Of a DNA stretch of 64,000 nucleotides, positions 34,539 to 46,428 are shown piece after piece (position 1 is the first letter of the stretch; each line of letters opens with the position of its first letter). A program made the translations under genes and the position numbers. The notes under the pieces are model-generated. The model was given only the letters and a program-made list of their open reading frames with translations, did no database searches and was not told the origin of the DNA. This stretch comes from Takakia lepidozioides (taxonomy: Eukaryota > Streptophyta > Takakiopsida > Takakiales > Takakiaceae): NCBI GenBank assembly GCA_030704615.1, contig CM060731.1, positions 15,192,001 through 15,256,000 of the forward strand. The letters are read 5' to 3'.

Positions 34539-37508
34539 CTCCGTGTTGACAAACTAGCACTCAAACGGTCATGAACCTGTCTCTAACCCCCTCTCCACAA
34601 GGTAACCGGGTAGAGAACCTGATGCGGCTTATGGTTTGGAATACTAGGTTCCTAACATAGCCCTGCACCTGCACCTGCAGGGAAGTAATCTCTTTTGTTA
34701 AAACGCAACAATGAGGCAATTCCGACTTTTCTGCCGGATCAGCTAGCTCAAAACCGTTGTTCTTCAGAGCCCAACCTCCCCATCAAGGTCCCACGAAACG
34801 AGTGAAAAAAGAATTTTTATTTTTATTTTTATTTCTATTTTTTCACTCTAACTGTTCGTGGCATTCCGTGGCTCCAACCGCCACTACTCCTCACGGCCCG
34901 CCCTAGGCGCTCGTTGGCCACGGGCTGCCCAGTGATACCCCGTGGTACCACTCCCACGAGCCTTCACGGCCCGCCATCCTCATGATCTGGTCACCGTGCC
35001 AACCCGTTGTGTCCGCACAACGGCTTCCAACGGTCACGGTCAACCATCACGATCTGGGCTCGTGGTATCTCGTGATACCGCCCCAACGGTCCATCACGGC
35101 CACTATTCCTTGCGTTCCTTGGAACTCCCAACGTGTTCCCATGCGTTCCCGATGCGTTCTCGACGTTCCCACGTGTTCCCGAGCTCTCCCCGAACTGGGG
35201 TTTGCTCCTGCATCTGCTGCCGCTGAGCTATGGCTTCTGCGGAGCCATCAGCCCCGTCGCCCTGCACTCCTGAGCTCTCACGGCCCCACTAGAAGTGCCC
35301 CCAACTCAACAAGCAAGCTATATGCTGCCCAACAAGCTCCATTTCTCCACGAAACTCACAAAAGTGAATCTGAAAATACACACCTTGATAAACTTGGTGT
35401 ACCTGCAGTTCTACTGCACATTCCCTGGCTCTAGAACGCCTCACTGCTGCCCTTCCAGCCCTGCTCTTGCCACTCCAAGAGCCCTCGCCGTGCTAGAGTT
35501 TCAGATTGAAACTTCCAACTCAAGCAATACTTCACAAGTGCACTGATTTGCACACAAGAGGGACCAGCCCCCTCTCTTCACTCATACCTCTTCATGAGCT
35601 TGGAGCTGCAGCTCCCAACAGGCTGCGATGCATCCCCTCGCAGCTCCGCCATTCGGCTGCTCCTCATCTACCCGCAACAACTCGTTTCGGGCAGATACCT
35701 GGAACTGATCATATCATCTCCAACCTACAACATGCTAACTTCCCATGCGCAGCCCACATTTCAGCAGCTCTATAACTCGGCATGCAGCTAAAGAAGACGA
35801 CCACCAGTTCGCCCACTCGTGGCCAGCATCTCCTCCGCTTCACACTAGAAGCCCAAACTTGGTTGCCATAGCATTGAGCTATGCAACGCCGCTCTTCAAC
35901 ATGGGCTACCCGCCTCTCTATCCCATGGCAAACCTGCAACCTGTTCGCCTTTGCACTCTATCCGCTTTGGATAGGCTCATGCACGGCTCCCTGCACTCTA
36001 GGCTGAACCGCTTCTCATGATCTGAAAACACAAGTGCTGCAACTAACTCGAACCTGGCACTCACAGACTCGAGCTGATCTTTCTTGAGTGATAGGGAAAG
36101 GAATAATACAAGCACACAAGCTCTCTCAAACTCACATACTTGCACATGAAAACATCACTCATATATTAAGTCGAGCCAAGTGCACCCCACGCCATGGGGA
36201 ATCCACACTACGGCGCCATAGCTAGACGCGGTGAGGCTCAACTCGAGAAAGATGAGCCCACCGCGATCTACCATGAAGATAACAACGTCAGGTGCCCAAA
36301 CATGTATTGGCCCCTGGATTGACACTTGGATCAATCCCAAATCTCAATATATAAAAGCTAGCTATTTCCTAGCTAATTTCACACCAGTGGTAAAATAACT
36401 TGACAATCGGTATATAACAAGGGATACATTGATAGTTGCATAGGAAGGCCAGTCGTCAGAGAGAAAAGAAATAAAATGGAAGGGGAGAACATCATGGCAT
36501 ATGCAATTACACATGTTCATCGTGGATCTAAGTAATCAAACAGCTTAACCCTAGCTTTGCCCACACTTTACAGTGTAGGGCAAGGTCATTCTCTGGTCAA
36601 TGAACAATCAGCTAACTAACTACAAAGGGGTTTTTGCCCCTTTCTTTTCACACTACACATCCATACACTGCTTGACACAAGTCATTCAAACATACCTTCA
36701 TCCTATGAGTAATTCTAAATAAAATATAATTGGAGCCTTTAACCTCTACCCTATATTCATTTAAATGCTCCCGCCTATATTTCTCATACCCTATATTACT
36801 TTGAAAAATGTTCTAATTTTTACTTGTAGAGAATAAATGGCACCCTATATTTTTAAATTTTTTGCACGTTATGTGGTAATTTTTGGAATTGGACGCCCCA
36901 AGGTGAAAAGATTAAAAGCAACTGCAACTGAAACGATGTATTCCTCAATTAAAAAACTTGCATCATGTAATTATGCAAGCCTTAAATATAAGTTTCTATG
37001 GCAACATTATGAAGACATTAATCATGATCATAACCTTCAAATGTCTCACATCTTATGTCTTATAGAAACAAGAATACACCACTCATCAACTGATGTGCAC
37101 AAGTACATAAATTCATCAAAGTATTCATATGTTCAATCAATGACGGTCATGGATTAATGATGATGTATAAGATACACATGAACTTAAACTCTTTCAATAC
37201 AACAACCAGTAATGGCTCGCAATTCATAGCAGCCACATTCAATACCAATACATGAAAAGCAATACATATTGTATGTGTTTATAAAGCTCATTCATATACA
37301 GTTTCTACGTTCCTAATCAAACTTAAAGCTCGCCCAAACATTGTCCAATTATTATTTTGGGAGATTTTAATGTTGAGATTTTGGAAGACAATAACCATGC
37401 AAAAAACAAATAACAGGGTCAGACTCATAGGGTCCAAGGGGGTGTTGGCCTTGGATTTGGTAAGGGAGCTCTCCCTGATAGTAACTGCCATCCTTTTGGC
37501 TGGGCGGG
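34539..37508. other. No gene; probable gypsy leader or LTR, then AT-rich sequence
   Basis: About 34600-35250 is GC-rich with repeated GTTCCC units (35120-35185) and may be leader or LTR of the minus-strand gypsy element, but I could not define borders. The rest to 37508 is AT-rich. Open frames such as 34982-35434 and 36837-37157 have no recognisable domain. Confidence 0.45.
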
Positions 37509-37840
37509 TTGGCAGTTCATCGGTTGCTGAGTTTGGGGACCATTCAGAGAGGATATGTGCGAAGAAAGCGTGTGGTTTGGGCTCATGTTGTTGGAAATCA
37601 TGGACACGGAAGATTTCATGATAAGGAGCTGCATATGAGGCAATTCGAATACCATGCAGGGGGAAAGGTTAGGCCAGCACGGCCGACACCGGCTGACACT
37701 TTGGATGTTCTTCTGTTTCAGGGGTTCAATTGGGAATCCCCTAAACAATATCCTTGGTGCTGAATTTCCAGAGTAAGGTAGAGGACCTGACTGAACTGGG
37801 TGTCACAGATGTCTGGCTTCCTCCTGTCATGGCGTATATT
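37509..37840 (+). pseudogene. Alpha-amylase N-terminal fragment
   Basis: The start of the GH13 barrel is recognisable. L-F-Q-G-F-N-W-E-S near 37715-37741 is the first beta strand of plant alpha-amylases. After a one-base frameshift near 37760 comes K-V-E-D-L-T-E-L-G-V-T-D-V-W-L-P-P (37773-37825), the next conserved helix and strand. The sequence before it (from about 37540) stays open in the same frame and may be a preceding region. It stops being homologous after W-L-P-P. The region that should follow next in the protein is found at 14312-14603, upstream and on the same strand. Confidence 0.82.
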
Positions 37841-38587
37841 CAAGAGCCAATTGTATCTCAAATTGAACATTCATTCTTTAGCTGGATACTAACCTCCTAT
37901 GGCGAGGTGTGGGTAACAGGGTATAGAATCTTAGCCTGAAATTAGCACAGTGCTCGTATAATTAGCTGTTGACAAGTCTACTACAGGAAACTGAGTGTGA
38001 TTGGATGCCTACATTGACCTCACTTCAAACACATGAAACACTACGTCGGCACTGTTATTAGAGTAATCTCTCTGGATTGCCACTCCCAATCACACTGTTC
38101 AGGTCAAATGGGGCATAGATGACCTCATGAGAGATCAAATGATATGGTGTAGACTTTATCCCATTGACCAAATGTTGCAGCTTGTAACATACTAGAAAGT
38201 GTACAATGTACATAGGTATACAGAATCAAAGGTCTTTTAGTGCCCATCTTGATCATTGTTATCTCAAATCCACTCCACACTTCAAGCATATGCTATTAAA
38301 ACTTCTTATTGACAAAAGAATAGTAGAGAATGCCTCGACATCTGCAAAATTTATTAGCTGACAATTGTTTATGTTTTAGAAACAACAGTGCATCAACATC
38401 AATGGTTGAAATGATATTATCTTTTGACCATTTCTTTATTTTAAGAAGTGATATTAATAAATTTCCTACTTCCATTCAATCATGTCAAGTCTGTTGTTTC
38501 TTGTTAAACACACAGTTGGCAAAGAATGAGTTCACAATTTATTATGTTTTGGAACATGAGTGTATCAATTTCCAGAGTTGCACTCAG
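37841..38587. other. Non-coding, no gene recognised
   Basis: AT-rich sequence between the alpha-amylase fragment and the coiled-coil exon, probably intronic to the latter. No motif seen. Confidence 0.45.
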
Positions 38588-38786
38588 TTGATGTAACTGA
38601 AACGACAGCTCGAGAAGCAAGATTAGTGAACAGAATGTTGCACTTCGAGTTGGAGCAGAAAGAGGTGGAATCGACCCCTCTAAGACTTAAAGTGGAGAAT
38701 ATGCGAATAATTCAAACTGAAATGCATACTCTAAATGAGAAACTGAGTCTGCTACAAATAAACTGATAGAGGAGCTACAATCTGAG
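38588..38786 (+). pseudogene. Coiled-coil protein exon, left part, interrupted by a chromovirus
   Basis: It follows a TTGCACTCAG acceptor-like site. The frame encodes a charged helix (A-R-E-A-R-L-V-N-R-M, E-L-E-Q-K-E-V-E) with heptad character. Near 38745 the open frame shifts by one base into T-N-K-L-I-E-E-L-Q-S-E, which runs to the LTR at 38787. Removing the retrotransposon and one copy of the CTGAG duplication joins it in frame to R-W-E-S-Q-G at 52162 on the minus strand. The protein family is not recognised. Confidence 0.6.
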
Positions 38787-39512
38787 TGTCGCGGCCCTTT
38801 GACTTGAGGGCAGGGGGTCGGGACACGAGAGGGGCTGCCCCTGTGGTGGGGGCAGTGGCAACTATAGGTACGGGGGGTAAAGTACCCTTGAGTGCCTTGG
38901 GCACTCAAGGAGGCAGAGGCGCTCACTAGGTGGAACCCCGCACACCGGGTTGCGGTGGGGGTGGTTCCACGAAGGGTGGTGGTAGCTTAGTGAGTCTTAG
39001 TGGGGGTGGCATAGGACTCACCATGGGGCGGAAACCTTGTGGTGGGAGTCGTGGGGAGTCTTGGGACTCATCACGGTCCAATGGGGCCGTGGTGGGTGGG
39101 CCAAGACTCACCGCGACTTATCACCGGGAATTGAGGGTTTTTGTGGTGGTTCGCCATAAAATGACTTGGTTGTTTGTGAAACCCCCGCGGACAGTCACAG
39201 AAGTATATATAGGGAGTAGTAACCCCGAGAATGGTGCAAGCCCGTTGGTGACCAAAAAATAGTGAGTAAACGTGCGGGCCGGAAAGCGACCAAGGTGTGG
39301 GGAGTTGTTCCGGACTGCCAACAACCAAAGGGAATTTTCCACTAGGCCCAAATTGAAAGAGGGTCTTGTGGAGGAGTAAAGGGGGACCGTTATGTCCCGG
39401 TGAGCAGCCGAAGCTCCGAGTTGGCCCGGCGGCCAGTTTGGGAGTTAGGCGCGCGCATCAAAGCGAGTAACTATGACTTGAAGGGGAGCTTACCGAAGTG
39501 AGGTGCGTGACA
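38787..39512 (+). repeat. Chromovirus 5' LTR
   Basis: 726 bp, TGTCGCGG at the 5' end and GCGTGACA at the 3' end. The 5-bp sequence CTGAG precedes it at 38782-38786. Positions 39035-39512 recur in reverse at 52168-52647. Confidence 0.9.
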
Positions 39513-39514
39513 CT

Positions 39515-39526
39515 TGGTATCAGAGC
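39515..39526 (+). other. Primer binding site for initiator tRNA-Met
   Basis: TGGTATCAGAGC, complementary to the 3' end of plant initiator tRNA-Met, lies two bases after the LTR. It primes minus-strand DNA synthesis of the retrotransposon. Confidence 0.92.
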
Positions 39527-39567
39527 TTAGAGTTCAGTACGCAATCGTCCTTGAGATCGGCCTCATC

Positions 39568-40783
39568 ATGGGGTTGGGCAAGACAAAGCGAAAGCGGAAC
39601 GGCTCGAAAGATGATGATGCGGGTGAGCCCGATGGGGGCGACGTGTCACCGAAGCGGCAATCGGAAGAGGCGATTCATGCTTCTGAAAGCGAGGCCGCAC
39701 AAGGACGGGAGGAATTTTGGGAGTCGGAGCCCGAGGACTTCCCAAAGGCTTCGCCAGACCAACAGATGTCTCCCATGCCAGCAGCCTTTTGGGAAGGGTT
39801 GTTGGCGAAGTTTGGCAGGACGTTGAAGGACGTGTTGAAGGCGGCTAATGCCACTCCTACTAAGGCAAAGTTTAAGGTAAAGCCTAAGGAACCCAACACC
39901 TTTGAGGGCGTCCGAAATCGGAAGTCACTCAACACCTGGCTCTTGGAGCTAGAGAAGTACTTCCGGGCGGCCAAGTTGAGTGACGAGGATCGGGTGGAAG
40001 TGGCTCCTACCTATTTGAGGTGTTATGCTCAACAATGGTGGCAGAAACGCCTTCATGACCAAGGTCCAAACCCAGAAACCTTGAGCTGGAATGGGTTCGA
40101 GGAACTTATGAAAAGACAGTTTGTGCCCCTCAACGCATCATGGCTCGCCCGGGACAAGTTGAGGAATTTGAAGCAAACGAATGACATTCGGGGATATGTT
40201 CAGGCTTTCAATGTGCTGTTGCTCGAAATCGCGGATATGGCGGAACCAGAAATGGTCTTCAACTTTGTGGCGGGATTGGCCCCATGGGCCAGGCGGAAGT
40301 TGGAGGAGAAGCCACCTAAGACTTTGAACGAGGCAATTGAAATAGCTGAATGTTTCTCGGATGTCCCTAGGGGCAAAAGACAAGGCCGTACGGAGCTGAA
40401 CCACAAGAAGACTCGGCGGGAGGATGACTCCTTCCAACTGGAAAAGAAGCGGGATAGGCCACGCGACGACAATGGCACATGGAAATCGAAGGGAGGGCCT
40501 TCACACGTCAAGGCAACACCCGGTGCTCCGAAAGGAAAATCAAGTGCGACGGCTTATGGCGGACAGAAGGCGACCTTTGACCTTTGATGGAGTGTGTTTT
40601 AATTGTGGGGAGCCTGGGCACATGGCTAAGAAGTGCGCGAAGCCCCGTCAATTGAACTCGGGCGACTGTCCGAAGATTCCATCAGCCGTTTGGTGGAAGC
40701 GGTGGTCGCCAAGACTTGCAAGGAGCGTTGCACTCCTTCATGACACCGGCAATGGCATGGAAGCTGGAGCTCCCGACAAGTGA
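39568..40783 (+). pseudogene. Chromovirus gag
   Basis: The ATG at 39568 opens a Lys/Arg-rich N-terminus (M-G-L-G-K-T-K-R-K-R). The gag core is seen as N-T-W-L-L-E-L-E-K-Y-F near 39930, Q-Q-W-W-Q-K-R-L near 40035 and F-N-F-V-A-G-L near 40260. A seven-base duplication (GACCTTT repeated near 40575) shifts the frame. The zinc knuckle C-F-N-C-G-E-P-G-H ... C follows in the new frame at about 40598-40637. Beyond it the sequence is further disrupted. Confidence 0.9.
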
Positions 40784-42044
40784 TGTGGGGGCCTCCATTG
40801 AAGTGCTTTCAGCCAAAAGAGAACCACAATTGGCGACGAGGTTGGCTTCCTCTTCAGCTCGGGAGTTGGGAGGGACATGAGAACTTCACCATTTGCGAGA
40901 TCGATGGAGTGGATCTCATTTTGGGGATGACATTTTTGAGCAAATCCGGAGCAGTCATAGATGGCCGCAAGAGAATAGTCACGCTACCGTGTGGGAATGG
41001 TGGCAAGTGTTACGGGAGTCGGAAACGCCCAACCAAGTGGGAGGGCGAATAAACTTGCTGTTAGCAAAGGATCTAATGTCAAAGGGGTACATCCGGCCGA
41101 GTAAGTCACCCTACGGAGCCCCGGTGCTATTCGCAGACAAGAAAGATGGGATGCTGCGGATGTGTGTCGATTACAGGGCTCTATATAAGGTGACTATAAA
41201 AAACTGGTACCCTTTGCCAAGGATCGACGACCTCTTCGATCGGTTGGCAGGAGCGAAGTATTTCAGCCGAATCAATTTGCGCTCCGGCTACCATCAAATC
41301 CGAGTGGCGGAAGGAGATGAGGAGAAGACCGTGTGCAGGACAAGATATGGTTCATATGAGTTTTTGGTGATGCCTTTTGGGTTCACCAACGCACCCGCGA
41401 CCTTTAGCACGCTAATGAATAGCCTTTTCCAGGAGTGGTTGGATGACTTTGTGATTGTGTACATCGACGACATCTTGGTGTACTCAGAAACAAAGGAAGA
41501 GCACCTGGAGCACCTCAAAAGGGTGTTCCAGAAATTGCGGGAAGGGAAGCCGTATGCCAAAGCTTCAAAGTGCGAATTCGGGGTCACAAAAGTGGAGTTC
41601 CTAGGGCATTTGATTACACAGAATGGGATCAAAATGGATGACAGGAAGGTGAAGGTGATCTTGGACTGGGAGCCTCCGACTTCGGTCCCGGGAGTGCGAT
41701 CCTTCCTAGGACTCGCCTCCTATTACCGAAAGTATGTAAGAAATTTTGCCAAGATCGCGGGGCCACTGTCAGACCTTCTGTGTAAGTCCCAAGTATGGGT
41801 ATGGAACACCTTTTGTGGCCAGGCTTTTGCCGAGTTGAAGCAGCGGATGGCGGAAGCTCCAGTCCTGAAAATCCCGGAGTTCGACCGTCCATTTGAGATT
41901 CATACAGATGTGTCGGACTTCGCAATTGGGGGTGTGCTCATGCAGGATGGACGTCCAGTGGCTTACGAAAATAAGAAACTGAATGAAGTAGAGCGACGGT
42001 GGCCTATGCACGAGAAAGAAATAAAGGCGGTGGTGCATTGCCTT
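40784..42044 (+). pseudogene. Chromovirus protease remnant, reverse transcriptase and start of RNase H
   Basis: The end of an aspartic protease is visible as D-L-I-L-G-M-T-F-L near 40912-40938. After an apparent deletion the reverse transcriptase runs from about 41053 in one frame: P-Y-G-A-P-V-L-F, then C-V-D-Y-R-A-L, then the Y-I-D-D-I-L catalytic box at 41461-41478. RNase H begins with [11 protein letters not shown] near 41890 and runs into the CACTA element at 42045. The reverse transcriptase frame itself is open, so the main loss is the protease and its linker. Confidence 0.92.
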
Positions 42045-42902
42045 CACTACAACAGATCGCGGTATTTATGACTGTATATATGACTATTCTGCAGTCATAA
42101 ACGGTACCTATGACTTCTATGACTGTAAGACGTGCAAACCAAATGAATACAATGAATAAAGGATGGTACGGTCCGGATAACTACAGTCAAATAAACCAAG
42201 TGATATCTCTCACTGTAGTTATATATACCATACTGTAGTCGCCGCTGCCGCGCCACGTGGCGAGAAGCAATTGATTATAAAAATAAAAATAAAACATTTT
42301 TTAATAAAAAAAACTAAAAAAATATGTCAGACGTCACGTCGTACCGCGTTGTGCCACGTGGCATAATGCATTTTATAATAATGAAAAAAACCACATGACA
42401 GCCCATCTAAGGTGTCACGTGCTATCCCTAGCTCGCCTACAAAACCTAGTCCAACTTATCCATTTGATTATACTTAGAGGAGTATGAACCTGCAACCTCT
42501 TCACTATAAGAGTTATAGTTCATTACCTGCTAACCAATATACCTATTAGTCATTCATGTGATCATATGGTGTTTTTAATTGTATTATACACACCAAATTA
42601 CAAAATCCCCAGTAGTCATCATGACTATATAACCTCATCCATGTACACTGTAGTCATGGAAAAGACTATCAGTGGTGAGCTAAATCTGGTCAATTGCCGT
42701 TCCGCCCGTTGCCGTTGCCGCCCATTCTGGAGCCAAGTAGTCATACAAACGACTACTTAGATAGTCGTTCATATGACTACAGTCGTATGAACGACTGCGG
42801 GAGGTCAATTTCATTTAAAAACATGGTGCAGTCATGGTCAAAGTCAAGAAAACCATGACTACCACGGTTTGGCAGTCAAAATTACCGCGATCTGTCGTAG
42901 TG
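42045..42902. mobile_element. Non-autonomous CACTA element inside chromovirus RNase H
   Basis: 858 bp. The left end is CACTACAACAGATCGCGG and the right end in reverse is CACTACGACAGATCGCGG. CTT duplications flank it at 42042-42044 and 42903-42905. Many TATGACT/AGTCATA motifs lie inside both ends, the kind of repeated subterminal site bound by CACTA TNPA-type proteins. No transposase frame is present. Excising it with one CTT restores the RNase H frame. Confidence 0.95.
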
Positions 42903-44574
42903 CTTGAGCTTTGGCGCCACTATGTTGGTTCCAACCCGGTGAAGGTATTCACGGACAATGTCACGGTGAAGTACTTTGCCACACAGCCTAAGTTGACCCC
43001 AAAAACAACTTAGGTGGCAAGACACTTTGGCAGTGTTCGACGTGGATATCCAGTACAAACCGGGACGGGACAATGTGGTGGCCGATGCTTTAAGTAGAAA
43101 GCAGCAGCTCATGTTGGTGTATAGAGGCGAGACGACGCTCCAAAGGAAGATCCGGAAGGCTTACCGAAAGGATGAGATGGCGAAGTTCGTAATGCGGGAC
43201 TTGAGGTTGGGGATTAAATTGCAGTTCCACTTGCACAATGGACTGCTCCGGTACAAGCAAAAGCGTCTCTACGTGCCGAAGGGAGGGATCAGAGATAGTC
43301 TCTTGAGAGAATGCCATGATGGCCCGCTTGCGGGCCACATCGGAGCCAAGCGCACTGCGGCACTCTTGAAGAAAGAGTATTTCTGGCCCAAAGTGAGGGA
43401 GGAGGCTGAGGAGTATGTCAAGACATGCACCACATGCCAACAAAACCGGAGCAGGTACAAAAAGCAAGCGGGGCTGTTACAACCCTTGTCGATTCCAGAG
43501 GGGTCTTGGGAAAGTGTCTCGATGGATTTCATGACTGCTATGCCGTTGTCAAAAGGATTCGATGCAATCATGGTGGTGGTGGATAGATTCAGTAAAATGG
43601 GCCATTTCATTCCCACCAAGGAGACGGCAACGGCGCAGAAGACGGGACGACTTTACTTCACCCACGTCTTCAAGCATCATGGACTTCCGAAGGATATTGT
43701 CTCGGACCACGATCCAAAGTTTACAAGTAAATTTTGGAGGGCACTTTGGAAAAAAATGGGGACGAGGCTCAAGATGAGCACCGCCTTCCAACCTACGACG
43801 GACGGCCAAACGGAAAGAGTGAATTCCGTGATGAAGCAGATCTTGCGGAATTATGTGTCGGCAGACCAATCAGACTGGGTGGAGCACTTGGATGCGGCAG
43901 AGTTATGTTATAATAACACAAAACACTCCGCAACGGGAGTTTCCCCTTTCGTATTGGTCTATGGAAAAGCACCTCTGGTGCCGACAAGTTGGGCTGCCCA
44001 GGACGTTGAGGAACCGGCAGCAGCAGCGGTGCTAGAAGAACGCGAGCGTTTATTGGAGCTCGCAAAGTACAACATGCCAAAGCTAGGAAACGGTATGAAT
44101 GGCAGGCGAATCGGAAGCGGAGGGAGGTTAAGTTTGAGGCAGGCACGGAGGTCTGGTTGAACAGCAAGAATTTTCGACTACCTCCGGAAGTGAGTCCGAA
44201 GTTCGTACCTCCGTATGCGGGGCCCTTTCGCATCCGGAAGGTTATGAATGAGGATGTGTATGAATTGGACCTGCCGGCAAACAGCAAGGTGCATCCGGTA
44301 TTCCACGTCTCCCTTATTTCAAAGATAGCGCGTCCGAATCGGCATCAAGTGTTGCGTCCGCCACCTGTGCTGTTGGATCATGAAAATGAACCTGAGTACG
44401 GGTGGAGGCAGTGCTTAAGTCGAGGAGGTTCAAGAATCGAGAAACAAAGTATCTCGTGAAATGGAAGGGTTATCATCAAGTGGAGGCAACTTGGGTACGT
44501 GCCTCAGAAATGAGAAACGCATCTGAGGCGGTTGCAGCTTTCGAAGGGCGACCTCAAAAGCGAAATAAGCGTTG
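42903..44574 (+). pseudogene. Chromovirus RNase H end, integrase and chromodomain
   Basis: RNase H resumes as E-L-W-R-H-Y-V-G-S near 42906, with an in-frame stop near 43010. It ends at V-V-A-D-A-L-S-R-K (43075-43100). Integrase has the HHCC zinc motif (H-D-G-P-L-A-G-H ... C-T-T-C, 43315-43440) and catalytic residues in S-M-D-F-M-T, S-D-H-D-P-K-F and T-D-G-Q-T-E-R. Frame changes occur near 44080 and 44400. A C-terminal chromodomain (Y-L-V-K-W-K-G-Y ... A-T-W, 44448-44500) ends at TGA 44574. Chromodomains steer integration to marked chromatin, which defines chromoviruses. Confidence 0.92.
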
Positions 44575-45343
44575 ATGGGGATATCAACCTTGGATCGTGG
44601 GGGAGGAAATGCATACTTAGTCTGGCTTAGCTAGCTCAGGAATCCGATTGCAAAAACTTGTGTTGTACAAATTTTGTTATAAATGAAATGGTTTCCAAAT
44701 GTTGTGCTTCCTATTTTGTTTGGAATGGTGATGCATGGTATGGTTGGCTAGTGTGTAGAATGCATGCTAGCTTATAAAAGTGGGAGAGATAAATTGGATT
44801 AATTGTGTGTTTGCGTAGTGCCGAAATCGAGTGACTCCCATCCAAGAGGCAAGGAAACTTGCGTCTTCTTTGGGAGTTCACGTGCTAGTGCGCACCTGGC
44901 GCGTGCACGTACTATAACTGCGCTACCGAGGGGGTTGTATTGTAGTGCGGACTAATGCGGAAGTTACGTGCTTCCGTTCACGTACTATAATCGTGTAACC
45001 TCGGGACGAAGTCGTAGTGCGGCTTCGGCGTGTTCCCGTACCTCAGACTAGCATTCCAAGGCGGACCCATTGTAGTAATTGAGGCGCACGATTGGTTCAA
45101 GGTTATCTTCCTAGTAAAAAAGGGTTCAAGGTGAACCCTTGCTCCAGGTGATGCCAAAATCGGCATCATGAGCGGTGGCAATCAATGTTGTTGCAGTAAG
45201 GCGATTCGATCCTCGGGGAGGATCCTTCCTTGGCCTTGAAGTGGGCCAAGAAGAGTGCACTGGGTGGAGCTTGAGAGGCTCCACCCTTGGCCGGGACTTG
45301 GAGGAAGTCGGCCGAACTAGCTAGTGGAGGGGGGGTGCTATTC

Positions 45344-45460
45344 CGTGAGCCCGGAGGCGTGAGCCTGTGAGCCCAGGAAACCGTGAGCCCAGCACAGGCT
45401 CACGCCACGTCAGCATGCATACAGGGCCTATTTCCGCGGGTGTCACCTATTACCGCGGGT
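45344..45460. repeat. Transposon-end repeats (GTGAGCC hairpins and GGGCCTATT motif)
   Basis: CGTGAGCC occurs four times between 45344 and 45393. One copy pairs with GGCTCACG at 45398-45405 in a short hairpin. AGGGCCTATTTCCGCGG follows at 45423. The same arrangement begins at 52654. It starts exactly where the chromovirus 3' LTR should begin. I infer the end of a DNA transposon family, not yet defined by a target duplication. Confidence 0.55.
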
Positions 45461-45589
45461 TGAGCAGCCATTTCCAGGGAATGCAGACTGGATGTGTTAC
45501 ATCCATTGTACCCATCCTTTCTATCCATTGCATCCATTTAGACGTTATCAACATACCAAGCCCCTGCATTGGAATGTGGCTACGTTGTG

Positions 45590-45830
45590 AGCAGGTGCAC
45601 ACTGACATCATCCAAAGTGGATCCCTGTGAAATCTTTTCTTACTCACCACCCGAACATGCCAGGTATGTGCGGGAGCATCATGGATGCTCACCAGAATTG
45701 AGAATGCCTGAACGCTCTTTGATCACGTGGACTTCAACGTGATGGATTTACCAAGCATTCTTCTAGCAGGAATGGTTTGGAGACCAACGAGCAAATGATG
45801 CGAGAATGCTCTACCCGAATCAAAGTCGTT
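45590..45830 (+). pseudogene. PPR protein fragment, degenerate
   Basis: Homologous to 60178-60410 over about 230 bp. H-T-D-I-I-Q-S-G-S (45597-45625) matches the helix pattern of a PLS-type pentatricopeptide repeat, and later segments agree only in shifted frames. PPR proteins bind organellar RNA. This is debris carried between transposon sequences, with no start, no splice sites and several stops. Confidence 0.65.
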
Positions 45831-46428
45831 TGTTTATTTTTGCAATGCACACAAGCCTGTGAGCTCTGGAAAACACTAAATAGATTGAAGGAACAATCCG
45901 GGGAGTCCATGCAACCCCCATCTCCAACGATAGTTTGTTCCCATGAATTTGCATCCCACGCACACATTGCAAACAGGACAACAAGGACACACAACCATCC
46001 CATTTCAAAATTGGCCCCGAATAGAAGCAAAAGAAAACTTCATATCAAGTGTCACAGTCATCAAAATCAGTGTCAACCTCCTGTGCTATGTCATCCACAA
46101 AGATTCTGGCCCCAACACCAAGTCTTCTACCACGGCCGTCGATGGGTGAACTGCGAGTGCCATGAATGGACATGCTTGCTGCGAGTGCCTCCGCATAGAC
46201 AGGTAGCACGTAAGACCGAGGAGGACTTGAAAGAAGTCCAAATAGGTGTGATAGCCCTGGAGGGTCAGTGGAAGCACGTAGACTCCTGCACAAGTCGACA
46301 AAAACCCATTTTGAATACAATGATGCAATGCACAAGTCCAACGAAGAGGATGTCTCCCATGTGCACTTTGTCTTAAGAACAGTGATTCTGGATATTGAAA
46401 CAACAATGCAAGCATCCACAGGTTGAAC

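Larger units (their letters stand above)
38787..45340 (+). mobile_element. Ty3/gypsy chromovirus (3' LTR displaced)
   Basis: Order: 5' LTR 38787-39512, tRNA-Met primer site 39515-39526, gag, protease, reverse transcriptase, RNase H, integrase, chromodomain (ending 44574), then a 765-bp untranslated region. A purine-rich tract GTGGAGGGGGGG lies at 45325-45336. A 3' LTR does not follow. Its likely remnant is the inverted LTR at 52168-52647, which shares the CTGAG flank. A small CACTA element sits inside RNase H. Internal frameshifts show the copy is dead. Confidence 0.9.

Noticed and set aside
34982-35434. 150-codon plus-strand frame
   Set aside because: Runs through GTTCCC repeats and likely gypsy leader or LTR; no conserved features.
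45777-46376. 199-codon plus-strand frame
   Set aside because: No recognisable domain. It overlaps the 3' side of minus-str methyltransferase copy B and has unstructured Cys/His-rich composition; probably antisense noise.
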